Shown piece after piece: positions 40,986 through 49,247 of a stretch of 64,000 nt of DNA. A program made the translations under genes and the position numbers. The DNA is from Pontibacter vulgaris (GTDB lineage Bacteria > Bacteroidota > Bacteroidia > Cytophagales > Hymenobacteraceae). The first letter of the stretch is position 1. Every line of letters begins with the position of its first letter. A model generated the notes under the pieces. The model saw only the letters and a list, made by a program, of their open reading frames with translations, was not told the DNA's origin and ran no database searches. The stretch is from assembly GCF_022758145.1 (NCBI RefSeq), contig NZ_JAJVDH010000002.1:434001-498000 (forward strand), written 5' to 3'.

Positions 40986-42899
40986 TTAGGGAATGATAAA
41001 GCGAAAGTTAATGGCATAGTTGCGGCCCGGCATCGGCATGTTTTCCATGGTCTGGTACTCGGTGTTTAGCAGGTTGTTGGCCTGCACCGATGCCTGTAAA
41101 GTGTTGCTGCCAAGTATAAATTTGCGGCTGGCAGCTAAGTCGAGCAGTGTAAATGCGGCTAAATTGGTGGTGTTGTCGGAGGTTGTGTAACGGAGGCCGT
41201 TATAGCTTACATTACCAGTGAGGCTCCAGTTTTGCCAGGCTGCGCTAAGGGCACCTGTAGCTTTATGAAGTGGCACATAAGCCAGTTGTTTGTGCAGTTC
41301 TTCAGGTCCCTCATACGATTTAACCTGCTCCGATAAAGTATAAGTATAGCCTGTAGCAGCGGTTATACTTACTTTCCCTAACTGCTTTGTGGCACTGCTA
41401 CTGATCTCTATACCTTGAGAGCGTACTTTCTGTAAATTTTTAGGCGTATAAAAGCCCTGTTCAGTTGGCACCCATTGTACCCAGTTATCAACAAGCATGT
41501 AATAAACCGTGGCCTCCGACTCAAGGTGTAATGTTCCGGAAGTATACTCGTGCTGCAAACCGGTTTCATAGTTCCAGCCTTGCTCGGATTTCAGGTCAGG
41601 GTTGCCGCCGGGCTGCCAGAACCTGTCGTTTAGTGTAGGCACACGGTAACTGCCTGCTACATTGCCTTTCAGGTAAAACAGGTGATTGTTGTTTGAGTAG
41701 AATCTATAGTTGGCGCCAAGCGTGGGAGTAGGGTTAGGATTATAACCTTCTGCAAATGCCTGTCGCAGGTTCAGGCTAAGAGCTAGTGCTTCTATCGGAT
41801 CGTAGCGGAGCAATACGAAAGCTGATGCTCTGTTTTCTTTTTCTGGTTGGCTATACCCATCTACATTGGCGGCGAAATGTTGCAGGTTAATGCCTCCGCG
41901 CAGGCGCCAGGTGCGGCCATAAGTATAAGTCTGCTCGGCTTGCAACTGGTAGGTGGCAATGTCTGCTATCGAGTTTATACTTGTGGCGGTATACTTCAGG
42001 AGGTCGTTAAAATAGCCTGCTTTTATACTTGTCTCGCCCCAGTTAGTGCCCAGGGTATACTCGGCCAGTAAACGCAGGTTTTTATCAATCTGCCGGGAGT
42101 TGTTATGAGCAGCGCCCAGCGAAGCCTGTGGCTCCCGGTCAGCGAAAGTATACCAGCTATGCAGTGCCAGTTTGCTGTTTGTAGAAAGATTCCAGGCCAG
42201 ATCCTGTGTAAATCCATATTGAAGTATAGCAGCATGCTCCTGTTTACGTTCCGGCGCTCCGAAGCTGGCGTAGTCTGTATACCTGAAATCGTTCTCGGCC
42301 TGCAGTCTGTAGCCGCCTGCACTAACCGAAAATTTATCGTTGCCATAGTTAAAAGTAGCCTTGCTGTAGTAGCGGCCAAAGCTACCGGCTTCCTGTTGCA
42401 GTTCTCCGCTGAAGCCCTGTGAAGTATAATCCGGGGAAGTTAGCAGTATAGCTCCGCCAATAGCACCGCTGCCATACATTGCGCCAGTCCCGCCATGCTG
42501 TATGGCTATAGTGCCCACACCGCCAAGCGGCAACGCTGCCAGATCAGTTTGGCCTAACGATGGACTGGAAATGTTAAGCCCGTTCCAGAGCACAGCTGTG
42601 TGCGAAGCCATAGTTCCCCGGAAAGAAACAGACGAAATACCACTCACACCATAAGATTTGATGTAAAGCGGGGTGCGCGCCTGCAATGCTGCTGCCAGCG
42701 AAGTGCTGTTGTAGGTACTGAGAAAACTGCTATCTATGCTACTTACGCGGCTGCCGGCGGCGTATATTTCGGCGGGTTGGCCAAAAATTTCTACGCCCTG
42801 CAACTGGTAATGTGAGGTATCCTGTTGCGCACGCAAGGTATGCGCAGCACCGAACAGGCCTAACAGGAAAACAATGCTTTTAAACGAAAATCTGGCCAC
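40986..42899 (-). CDS. btuB: BtuB-like TonB-dependent receptor for vitamin B12
   Basis: This 637-residue outer-membrane receptor has a signal peptide (ending LRAQ at about residue 25) and a TonB-box-like GVEIFG. A plug domain follows (about 40-150: SSVSFRGTMASHTAVLWNGL in part; GGTGAMYGSGAIGGAILL), then a 22-strand-type barrel ending NYAINFRFIIP. The size fits BtuB rather than SusC. The cobalamin riboswitch directly upstream identifies its cargo as a cobamide. The start codon is GTG at 42899. The propeller lipoprotein follows by 26 bases. Confidence 0.9.
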   Translation of the reverse strand: MARFSFKSIVFLLGLFGAAHTLRAQQDTSHYQLQGVEIFGQPAEIYAAGSRVSSIDSSFLSTYNSTSLAAALQARTPLYIKSYGVSGISSVSFRGTMASHTAVLWNGLNISSPSLGQTDLAALPLGGVGTIAIQHGGTGAMYGSGAIGGAILLTSPDYTSQGFSGELQQEAGSFGRYYSKATFNYGNDKFSVSAGGYRLQAENDFRYTDYASFGAPERKQEHAAILQYGFTQDLAWNLSTNSKLALHSWYTFADREPQASLGAAHNNSRQIDKNLRLLAEYTLGTNWGETSIKAGYFNDLLKYTATSINSIADIATYQLQAEQTYTYGRTWRLRGGINLQHFAANVDGYSQPEKENRASAFVLLRYDPIEALALSLNLRQAFAEGYNPNPTPTLGANYRFYSNNNHLFYLKGNVAGSYRVPTLNDRFWQPGGNPDLKSEQGWNYETGLQHEYTSGTLHLESEATVYYMLVDNWVQWVPTEQGFYTPKNLQKVRSQGIEISSSATKQLGKVSITAATGYTYTLSEQVKSYEGPEELHKQLAYVPLHKATGALSAAWQNWSLTGNVSYNGLRYTTSDNTTNLAAFTLLDLAASRKFILGSNTLQASVQANNLLNTEYQTMENMPMPGRNYAINFRFIIP

Positions 42900-43014
42900 T
42901 GCAAAGGTTGCTTAAATCCCGAAGCATGCCGGCAGGTAAAAGGGCAGAGACAGCGAACGCAGTAAGTAGCGGAGGCGGTGCAGCTTTTTACCCGAAAGCA
43001 TACGACTATGTTTG

Positions 43015-43196
43015 TCGGACTGGCAGGTCTCCTGGCTCTCTTCGGTTGACCCGCCTTCCCATGCGGCAAGTGCTGCACAGTGGCTGTGGTATGGGCTACC
43101 TTTTATTTGAAGATTACAGTTGCGGGAACAGCACAGGTATTACACCTGTTTCCCTTTTAAGGCTTTTACCACGGAAGTAGTATAAGCCACCAATCT
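43015..43196 (-). ncRNA. Cobalamin riboswitch
   Basis: Read on the minus strand, the leader contains the conserved cobalamin aptamer elements in order: CTGTGC...CCGCAACTGTAA (about 43113-43135), AGCCACTG (about 43078-43085), GGGAAGGCGGGTC (about 43049-43061) and the B12 box GCCAGGAGACCTGCC (43022-43036). A promoter element sits just upstream at 43202-43209. It controls the BtuB-like and BtuG-like genes; high B12 should shut them off. The exact 3' limit and the expression platform (about 42900-43015) are not resolved. Confidence 0.93.
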
Positions 43197-43201
43197 GAAA
43201 G

Positions 43202-43209
43202 CAAAAGTA
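43202..43209 (-). promoter_or_regulatory. Promoter -7 element for the riboswitch transcript
   Basis: Minus-strand TACTTTTG matches TAnnTTTG and places the transcript start near 43196. Confidence 0.5.
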
Positions 43210-43325
43210 GTTTATTTAATTACGAATTACGAATTTATAATTCTGAATTATACTTATAGCGCGGCCGTAAACCCAGGTGTGGTAGCTTCGTACCAAGCAT
43301 ATATTAAATCCAAAGCCTAGCCAAT

Positions 43326-43925
43326 TTGAAACTCCCTGCTTCTTTTTATACCCGGCCCGATGTGGTGCAGATAGCCCAGGGCCTGTTGGGTAAATACCTG
43401 TATACTTCTGTTGATGGCATGCTGACTGGTGGTATGATCGTGGAAACCGAAGCCTATTCCGGCGAAAACGACCGCGCCTGCCACGCTCACATGAACCGCC
43501 GCACCCAGCGCACCGAAATCATGTACCAGGAAGGTGGCGTAGCATACGTGTATTTAGTATATGGTATGTATAACCTGTTCAACATTATTACTAATGTAGA
43601 GGGAAAAGCCGATGCGGTTTTGATAAGAGCGATAGAGCCTGAAACAGGAGTGGAGGAAATGCTGCTGCGGCGTAACATGGCAAGTATAAAACCTAACTTA
43701 ACAGCCGGCCCCGGCGTGCTAAGTATAGCCCTGGGCATTAACCGCAAACATTACGGCGAAGACCTGACCGGTAACACCATCTGGGTAGAAGACAAAGGCC
43801 TTAAAGTGCCCGCGGAAAGTATAGCCATCGGCCCACGCATAGGGGTAGAGTATGCCGGCGAAGACGCGCTGCTACCCTGGCGCTTCTGGCTGAAAGGAAA
43901 TAAATGGGTAAGCCGAAAAAAGTAG
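43326..43925 (+). CDS. 3-methyladenine DNA glycosylase (AAG/MPG family)
   Basis: This 199-residue base-excision-repair enzyme removes alkylated purines from DNA. AAG-family motifs are seen: the substrate pocket IVETEAYSGENDRACHAH (about 39-56) with the catalytic Glu, VAYVYLVYGMYNLFNIIT, VLIRAIEP, LTAGPGVLSIALGI and the final PRIGVEYAGEDALLPWRFW (in part). The start is TTG at 43326; no better ATG exists before the conserved PASFYTRPDVVQIAQGLLGK (in part) start. Monocistronic. Confidence 0.94.
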   Translation: MKLPASFYTRPDVVQIAQGLLGKYLYTSVDGMLTGGMIVETEAYSGENDRACHAHMNRRTQRTEIMYQEGGVAYVYLVYGMYNLFNIITNVEGKADAVLIRAIEPETGVEEMLLRRNMASIKPNLTAGPGVLSIALGINRKHYGEDLTGNTIWVEDKGLKVPAESIAIGPRIGVEYAGEDALLPWRFWLKGNKWVSRKK

Positions 43926-44093
43926 CAGATTTTATACTTCTGTAACAGGTATTTACGAACCGAAAAACGAGCAGCGTTGTTTACAGAACAGCCCCCGGAA
44001 AACGGCAGAATTAAGTTGCCCGGGCGTTGCTACTCCCTGCTCATGAATCTTAAGCCTATACATAAGTACCAGACCCGGAAAAGCCATTTTACC

Positions 44094-45206
44094 ATGCGTT
44101 TTTTCAGGAAATTCAGCTTCTGGGTATTAGTAACTTTGCCGCTGCTTGTTTTGCTTTTTGCGGCAGGCAAACCAGTTGCAAACCCCGAGACCCTGGTACT
44201 CCGCAACGAAGCTTTGCCTTTCACACCCAAAGAATTTTACATTGCCAATGTGATAGATGCGCGCACCAACCGCAAGGCAGTTGCCTATCTGATTCCGGTA
44301 GCTACAACCCCGCAGCAGGCTACGAAAGCCATACCGGTAGATTTGCAGGGTGGTGGGCATGCCGCTATTAGCCAGTTTTTACAGCAAAGCCTGCGCAGTA
44401 ATACAACCTTGCGCCCGGTTGTGATACGCCTGAAAGAGGCCCTTGTAACAGAAGCACCTGGAACTAACGGACGCATAGAAGGCCGGATTGTAGTAACGAT
44501 GGCTTTTGAGCTAAACCGCGATGGCGAAACAATTCCTTTGGTCGAGTATAAAGGCGGCGCCAGGTATGTTCGGTCTGCTAACCAGTTAAATGTTGTAGAG
44601 CCTGCTCTGCGGAAATCGTTGGGGAATGCACTGGTATACCTGAATACCTGGATGAACCAGGAAGCAGGCCATAACGAGAAACTGGCCAAAAGTATAAAAG
44701 TGACTTTTACGGATTATAAAAGCACAGCTGAGGACGACACTGTATTTTATACTTTAAAGCGTCCGCTTGTGTGGGCTGATTTTAAAGGCTACCCAACTAA
44801 ACCAAGTAAGTATGCGGCGGCCGTAATGCCAGGCTTTGCTTACGAGGGCAGGAGCGAAGTATCCGAAGGAATTGTGCACCTCAATTTATTAATGAAAGTA
44901 TTTGTGCTGCAAAGCTCATCGTGGGTAAAGGCAGATGCCCGCAACCCCTATAGCCTGAACCACGAGCAACGGCATTTCGAAATTGCAAAACTTGTAGCTG
45001 AGCGTTTCAAGCAAAAGATAAAGCCCGATAGCTTAACCATCTCTGATTATAACAGCATCATTCAGTACAAGTATATCGAGTCGTTCAGGGAGATGAACCA
45101 CCTGCAGGAACAATACGATGCTGAAACCCGCCACGGCCTGGATGAACTGGCGCAGGAGCGCTGGAACCGACGACTGGATGCTGAGCTGAAAACCTTGCTT
45201 AAATAG
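44094..45206 (+). CDS. Putative zinc-dependent protease-like protein (DUF922-like)
   Basis: This 370-residue protein from the ATG at 44094 begins with a signal peptide or anchor (FWVLVTLPLLVLLFAAG). The N-terminal region (about 35-210) shows no recognised domain. The C-terminal region carries HEQRH at residues 290-294 in NHEQRHFEIAKLVAERF, an HExxH zinc-binding pattern, then DAETRHGLDELAQERWNRRL near the end. This layout resembles the DUF922 family of predicted secreted zinc proteases. Activity is inferred. A longer in-frame start at 43977 would bury the signal peptide. Confidence 0.7.
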   Translation: MRFFRKFSFWVLVTLPLLVLLFAAGKPVANPETLVLRNEALPFTPKEFYIANVIDARTNRKAVAYLIPVATTPQQATKAIPVDLQGGGHAAISQFLQQSLRSNTTLRPVVIRLKEALVTEAPGTNGRIEGRIVVTMAFELNRDGETIPLVEYKGGARYVRSANQLNVVEPALRKSLGNALVYLNTWMNQEAGHNEKLAKSIKVTFTDYKSTAEDDTVFYTLKRPLVWADFKGYPTKPSKYAAAVMPGFAYEGRSEVSEGIVHLNLLMKVFVLQSSSWVKADARNPYSLNHEQRHFEIAKLVAERFKQKIKPDSLTISDYNSIIQYKYIESFREMNHLQEQYDAETRHGLDELAQERWNRRLDAELKTLLK

Positions 45207-45207
45207 T

Positions 45208-45258
45208 AGGTTTTATACTTTGCCAAAATCGAGTAAAGTATAAAAAACCTATACTTTA
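45208..45258. repeat. Inverted repeat built from AAGTATA copies, possible convergent terminator
   Basis: AGGTTTTATACTTT at 45208-45221 pairs with AAAGTATAAAAAACCT at 45235-45250 (11 perfect pairs, then a 2-base bulge). A third TATACTTT copy follows at 45251-45257. It lies between two converging genes, but the stem is AT-rich and weak for a terminator. Confidence 0.45.
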
Positions 45259-45636
45259 CTCCTCGTAAAACTCAATGAGAGCGCCAAAGTAGGCATCGTT
45301 CCAGCCTTCGGTAATGTCCTCAAAATCCTGATCCGGGATATTGGTCTGGCGTAGCTCTGCTGAGGTGCCTTGCTTGTGCGGATGCAACTTTATGGTAACG
45401 ATTGATGGCTCCTGCTGCTCCCCGAAATACCATTCCTGCACCAGCTTTTTACCTTCTTCAAACTCCAGGTTCTTGCCAACTATACTTCCATCGAACAATG
45501 AAAACTCAGAGCCCGGCTCTGTAGACATTTCAGCCTTATCGCCAGACCAAAGTTGTATAGTTAAAGGGTTGGTAAGTGCAAGGTATACTTCCTCAGGCGA
45601 GGCCGGAATGATGTAATATTTCTTCAGGTCTTTCAT
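45256..45636 (-). CDS. SRPBCC/START-like domain protein (AHSA1-type)
   Basis: This 126-residue cytoplasmic protein has the START-like pattern: KYYIIPASPEEVYLALTNPL at the start, LWSGDKAEMSTEPGSEFSLFDGSI in the middle (in part), and the C-terminal GWNDAYFGALIEFYEE. Such domains bind hydrophobic ligands or cochaperone partners. No partner is evident. Confidence 0.88.
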   Translation of the reverse strand: MKDLKKYYIIPASPEEVYLALTNPLTIQLWSGDKAEMSTEPGSEFSLFDGSIVGKNLEFEEGKKLVQEWYFGEQQEPSIVTIKLHPHKQGTSAELRQTNIPDQDFEDITEGWNDAYFGALIEFYEE

Positions 45637-45760
45637 GCAAATTGTTAGTTGGTAGCGAAAACGCAGGGCAATTTATACTTGCTGTAAGTTTAAAGCTACC
45701 CTCTTATTCGTTTATTCTGCCAATATAAGCGTATTTCCGGGAGATAATTTCTGTAGTTGT

Positions 45761-45800
45761 AAAAAAGCCACGGCCACAACAAATCTGCTGTGGCCGTGGC
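45761..45800 (-). terminator. Terminator for the small-protein genes
   Basis: A perfect 12-bp stem (45767-45778 with 45789-45800) is followed on the minus strand by a run of six T. Confidence 0.88.
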
Positions 45801-45815
45801 GTCAGAAATTATATT

Positions 45816-46007
45816 TTATAAGTTGCCTTTTTTCTTCTGTTCTTTTTGCTCGTTATCGGTGCGGTTCTGCGGGGTATAGTTATTTACTCCTTTGTCGCCC
45901 TTTGCATCACGGGCAAGGCTGTTAGAAATATCAGATTTGTCTCTTTTAGAAGTATCTGTCAGGTCGCTTTTTTTCTGCTGGCCTTTATCTTGTTTCTCGC
46001 TTTTCAT
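45816..46007 (-). CDS. Small disordered hydrophilic protein (63 aa)
   Basis: MKSEKQDKGQQKKSDLTDTS and onward: a 63-residue protein dominated by Lys, Asp, Asn, Gln and Ser, with no hydrophobic core. It is probably disordered. It lies 23 bases after the 58-residue gene on the same strand, so they are likely cotranscribed. Such hydrophilin-like proteins often protect against drying or osmotic stress; that role is inference. Confidence 0.6.
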   Translation of the reverse strand: MKSEKQDKGQQKKSDLTDTSKRDKSDISNSLARDAKGDKGVNNYTPQNRTDNEQKEQKKKGNL

Positions 46008-46030
46008 AGTAGCTGGTTTTATCTTAGTTG

Positions 46031-46207
46031 TTAATCGGTTTTGCGGCCTGGGTTTTTGCTTCCGGCCTGATTCTGGGTATTACCGGCATTTACCTGGTTC
46101 CTAACCTGCGATGCCGGGGCGCCTCCTTTCTTGCCAGCTTCCATCGACTTTTGCGGGTCGCTTTCCGAAGCATGATGCTGGTTGCGCTTATCCTTCTCCT
46201 GTTTCAT
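46031..46207 (-). CDS. Small disordered hydrophilic protein with KGG-like motif (58 aa)
   Basis: An ATG at 46207 opens a 58-codon frame starting MKQEKDKRNQHHASESDPQK, then SMEAGKKGGAPASQ. The DPQKSMEAGKKGG stretch resembles the KGG stress-protein motif. It is Lys/Gln/Asn-rich and lacks a hydrophobic core. It probably shares a transcript with the 63-residue gene downstream. Confidence 0.6.
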   Translation of the reverse strand: MKQEKDKRNQHHASESDPQKSMEAGKKGGAPASQVRNQVNAGNTQNQAGSKNPGRKTD

Positions 46208-46269
46208 AGCTTTAAAGTTTGGTTATACTTTATTATTAAACGGTTTTGAGCCGGCAGGGTATAAGCGGG

Positions 46270-46305
46270 CAATAAAAAGCCCGTAACAAATAGCTACGGG
46301 CTTTT
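46270..46305 (-). terminator. Terminator for the 129-residue low-complexity gene
   Basis: AAAAGCCCGTA and TACGGGCTTTT (46275-46285 with 46295-46305) form an 11-bp stem; a T-rich run follows on the minus strand. Confidence 0.82.
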
Positions 46306-46329
46306 CAGGTTGTGCAAAAATTATTTTAA

Positions 46330-46719
46330 TTATGAATTCTGTCCTCTGTTAGAACCCTGGTTGCCAGAGCCTCTGTTACTTGTAGAAGAGGACGATTCGC
46401 TTGATGAGGAACTGCCACTCTTTTTATGACTCTGACTACCTGCTTCAGCATGTCCCTGCGGATCGCCATGCCAGCCACGGCCCTGTGATTGGTTTTTATT
46501 TTGAGTCTGGCCCTGACCTTGTACTTGCGATTGATTTTTATTCTGGGTCTGGCCTTGTGAGCGGCCGCTCATGTTACTTCCGCTCATATCAGAGGCTGAA
46601 GTGCTGCCTTGCGAAGAAGCGGCTTTATTTTGAATATTAGAACCCTGCTGTTGCGACGATTGATTCTGGTTACCCGAACGCTGGTTCTGATTCTGGTTTT
46701 TCTCATTATTACTTTTCAT
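46330..46719 (-). CDS. Low-complexity Gln/Asn/Ser/Gly-rich protein (129 aa)
   Basis: The protein is almost entirely Gln, Asn, Ser and Gly (NEKNQNQNQRSGNQNQ; GQTQNKNQSQVQGQGQTQNK). It contains a duplicated block GQTQNKNQSQ near residues 55-80, one GWHGDPQGHAEAGSQSHKK segment recalling KGG-type stress proteins, and a Ser-rich tail. There is no signal peptide. It is probably disordered. Function unknown. Confidence 0.6.
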   Translation of the reverse strand: MKSNNEKNQNQNQRSGNQNQSSQQQGSNIQNKAASSQGSTSASDMSGSNMSGRSQGQTQNKNQSQVQGQGQTQNKNQSQGRGWHGDPQGHAEAGSQSHKKSGSSSSSESSSSTSNRGSGNQGSNRGQNS

Positions 46720-47023
46720 AGCTTACAATTTTAGTGTAACATAAAGCCTGCTGCATTAGCCGGCCACCCACATTTTTACGGTTCATAAGCCTGATGGTTA
46801 ATAAATTAAGTGCTATAACTGGAGCAAGATATGTTGTTATTCCGTTATAAATTATTAATTGTTATATAGCTTTATGAAAGTATAACAAAGGGTGTATGTG
46901 ATTGAGCAATAGTTAATTGAAGGCCTTGCTTAGAAGAATGTAGTTGGGTATGGCGCTGCATAATAGCAAGAAAGGAAGAGCAGAAAAAAAGAATAAATTG
47001 ATAAGAATTGATTGAAACAGAGC
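46720..47023. other. Intergenic region without a gene
   Basis: About 300 AT-rich bases between two minus-strand genes. It should hold the promoter of the 129-residue gene, but I find no clear consensus. One AAGTATA copy lies near 46878. Nothing else is recognised. Confidence 0.5.
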
Positions 47024-48205
47024 TTATACTTTCTCGCAAACCAACACCACCGGCTTCTGGCTTCTGGTGGTTGTGAAGAATAAGTAAATGTTGCCTCCCT
47101 CTTTTATACCTGTCTTCTTCCGGATATCAGCTACAGACTCCGGAAAGTTACGGACTGTAATGTTCGCTTTTTTGTGAGGAAGTAATGGCAACAGTTCTTT
47201 TTTGTTGTAACGGGTTACCTGCAAACAACGAAACGATCTGCCCGGAAAATCGGCTAACAACGTTTGCGAAGTATAAAGATGGCTGTTAGGGTGCAGTTTG
47301 CCCAGATTCAGGTACTGAGCCAGGTAGCGGTAAGCACCTGCTTTAAGTATGGCAGCGTTGGGTTCGTATATAAAATTAAGTGGTTCCGAAAATTCTGCCT
47401 TTGCCTGCTCTTCCTGCTGTGCGTTAAAGTGTAGTTGCTGCACCTGTCCGTTAGCAAGTATGTTAACGGCTTCGCGTTCGGTATCTTCGGGTGGGGTAGA
47501 CGTAAGCAGGTATAAAACCTCTTTGCATTCGTTCTGTACGGCTACTACCCACACGTTTGCTACTGTTGCTAATTGCGCTATAGCCAAGTCAATATCCAGC
47601 ATGGGCGAAGTTTTCAGCAGAACGCTTTTGGATTTTGCCAGAAGTACAGGCAATAGGTTAAGTACATCAGGTTCGCAATCTTTTAGCAAATGCACTTTCT
47701 CATGGTGCTCGCCGCGCCGAGCCGGGTCTAAATAAATTACATCGGCCATTCCTGCAAAGCCGGTTAAAAAGTCTTCTGCCGTTTTGTTAATAGTTTCGAT
47801 GTTTGTTGCTCCCAGTAATTCAAAGTTATAAGCCGCAATTTCAGACAGTTCCTGGTTCTGCTCTACATGAATTACCTTACTAAAACGCTTTGAGAAATAG
47901 AAACTATCTACCCCAAATCCGCCGGTCAAATCTATCAGCAACTCACCGGATACAAGCGAAGCTTTATAAGCAGCTGTAACTTCAGAGGAACTTTGCTCTA
48001 CTGAAAGTGTGACAGGAAAAATAACATCCGGATTAGTAACCCAGGTAGGTAACTTGGAAGTGGCTTTCTGGCGTGCCTGTATTTGTTTGGCAAGTTCGGC
48101 AACAGGCAGGTTTGGGAAACGTTTGGCCTGTAGCATCAGCGTAGCCACATCGCTCAGGGCGTGGGCCTGCATAAACTGTTTCTCCTGTTCTGTAAAAATT
48201 CGCAT
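47024..48205 (-). CDS. Class I SAM-dependent methyltransferase with THUMP-like domain
   Basis: This 393-residue protein from the ATG at 48205 has an N-terminal helical part, then a Rossmann methyltransferase core: LLIDLTGGFGVDSFYFSKRF is motif I (in part), VIHVEQNQELSEIAAYNFE is motif II and DVIYLDPARRGEHHEKVH is motif IV. The C-terminal part (about 280-393; KAGAYRYLAQYLNLGKLHPN in part) fits the THUMP-like and ferredoxin-like domains known from the Porphyromonas PG_1098 family. The RNA or protein target is unknown. The upstream in-frame TTG is less likely than this ATG. Confidence 0.88.
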   Translation of the reverse strand: MRIFTEQEKQFMQAHALSDVATLMLQAKRFPNLPVAELAKQIQARQKATSKLPTWVTNPDVIFPVTLSVEQSSSEVTAAYKASLVSGELLIDLTGGFGVDSFYFSKRFSKVIHVEQNQELSEIAAYNFELLGATNIETINKTAEDFLTGFAGMADVIYLDPARRGEHHEKVHLLKDCEPDVLNLLPVLLAKSKSVLLKTSPMLDIDLAIAQLATVANVWVVAVQNECKEVLYLLTSTPPEDTEREAVNILANGQVQQLHFNAQQEEQAKAEFSEPLNFIYEPNAAILKAGAYRYLAQYLNLGKLHPNSHLYTSQTLLADFPGRSFRCLQVTRYNKKELLPLLPHKKANITVRNFPESVADIRKKTGIKEGGNIYLFFTTTRSQKPVVLVCEKV

Positions 48206-48382
48206 AAATGCTTTATAGTTAGCTGAGCCACTTGGTAGTTGCCGTTGCAAAGATACGTGTTCTGTAAAAGAGCAGCAGGAATAATATTGTTTAATAATTT
48301 TTAATAAACATTAAACAAGTTGTGACTCAGGCTGTTCTGATAGTGTTTAAATCAATTAGTAATAACTAAACAATTAAATGCT

Positions 48383-49075
48383 ATGAACAAGTGGATGAAA
48401 CTATTGCTCTTATTGGTACTGCCTGCTTTGACTTTTACAAGTTGCGACGATGATGATGACGACGGCGATGCATTACCAGATACAGCACAGGTAATGGTGG
48501 TACATGCTTCCCCGGATGCCCCGGGCGTTGACCTGCTGATAGATAATACTAAAGTAAATACGGCTGCCCTGGCTTACCCGAACAACACAGGTTACCTGCA
48601 GGTACAGGAGGGCAACCGTAATATTAAAGTAAATGCCGCAGGTACATCTACTTCAGTTATAAATGCAAACCTCGATATTGACAGTGATAAGGATTATACC
48701 ATCTTTGCCGCCGACCGCCTGAGCAATATAACCGCTGTAGTGCTGGAAGATAACCTGAGCAGCCCGGCATCAGGCAAAGCGCATGTTCGTTTTGTACATC
48801 TGTCACCCGACGCGCCTGCCGTGGATGTAGCCGTAACAAATGGCCCGGTATTATTCAGTAATGCTGCTTTCAAAAGCGCCAGTGCCTTTACGCCTGTAGA
48901 TGCCGGAACCTATAACCTGGAAGTGCGCCTGGCGGGCACAAATACAGTAGTGCTGCCATTACCTAATGTGGCGCTTACTAGTGGTAAAATTTATACTGTG
49001 TTTGCAAAAGGCTTTGTAGCACCGCCTTCTGGCAATAACAACAGTCTTGGTGCAGAGATAATAGTAAATAAATAA
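48383..49075 (+). CDS. DUF4397-domain lipoprotein
   Basis: This 230-residue lipoprotein has a lipobox FTSC (about 18-21) followed by an unusual run of six or more Asp (CDDDDDDGD), then two related DUF4397 units. They start AQVMVVHASPDAPGVDLLID (about 36-55) and AHVRFVHLSPDAPAVDVAVT (about 133-152). DUF4397 domains are beta-rich, with unknown function, and common in Bacteroidota envelopes. Monocistronic. Confidence 0.9.
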   Translation: MNKWMKLLLLLVLPALTFTSCDDDDDDGDALPDTAQVMVVHASPDAPGVDLLIDNTKVNTAALAYPNNTGYLQVQEGNRNIKVNAAGTSTSVINANLDIDSDKDYTIFAADRLSNITAVVLEDNLSSPASGKAHVRFVHLSPDAPAVDVAVTNGPVLFSNAAFKSASAFTPVDAGTYNLEVRLAGTNTVVLPLPNVALTSGKIYTVFAKGFVAPPSGNNNSLGAEIIVNK

Positions 49076-49090
49076 TTGATTATACTTTAG

Positions 49091-49118
49091 AAAAGCCCGT
49101 GCTTACGCATGGGTTTTT
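49091..49118 (+). terminator. Terminator after the DUF4397 gene
   Basis: AAAGCCCGTGC pairs with GCATGGGTTTT with two wobble pairs around a short loop, then T residues. Confidence 0.7.
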
Positions 49119-49212
49119 GCCTTTAACTAAAGTATGACCATACATACTCTGAGCCGCAGGAACTTAACAGACAGTCTGGCTGCTTATAGTTGAAGATGAA
49201 CAACAAAATGTG

Positions 49213-49220
49213 TAATTTTG
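49213..49220 (+). promoter_or_regulatory. Promoter -7 element for ahcY
   Basis: TAATTTTG matches TAnnTTTG. The transcript would start near 49227, about 20 bases before the ATG at 49248. That leaves no room for an SAH riboswitch and rules out the in-frame start at 49218. Confidence 0.55.
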
Positions 49221-49247
49221 TGTTTTCATCAGAAAAAAATAGAAAAG

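Noticed and set aside
49213..49247. SAH riboswitch before ahcY
   Set aside because: The predicted transcript leader is about 20 nt, too short for the aptamer.
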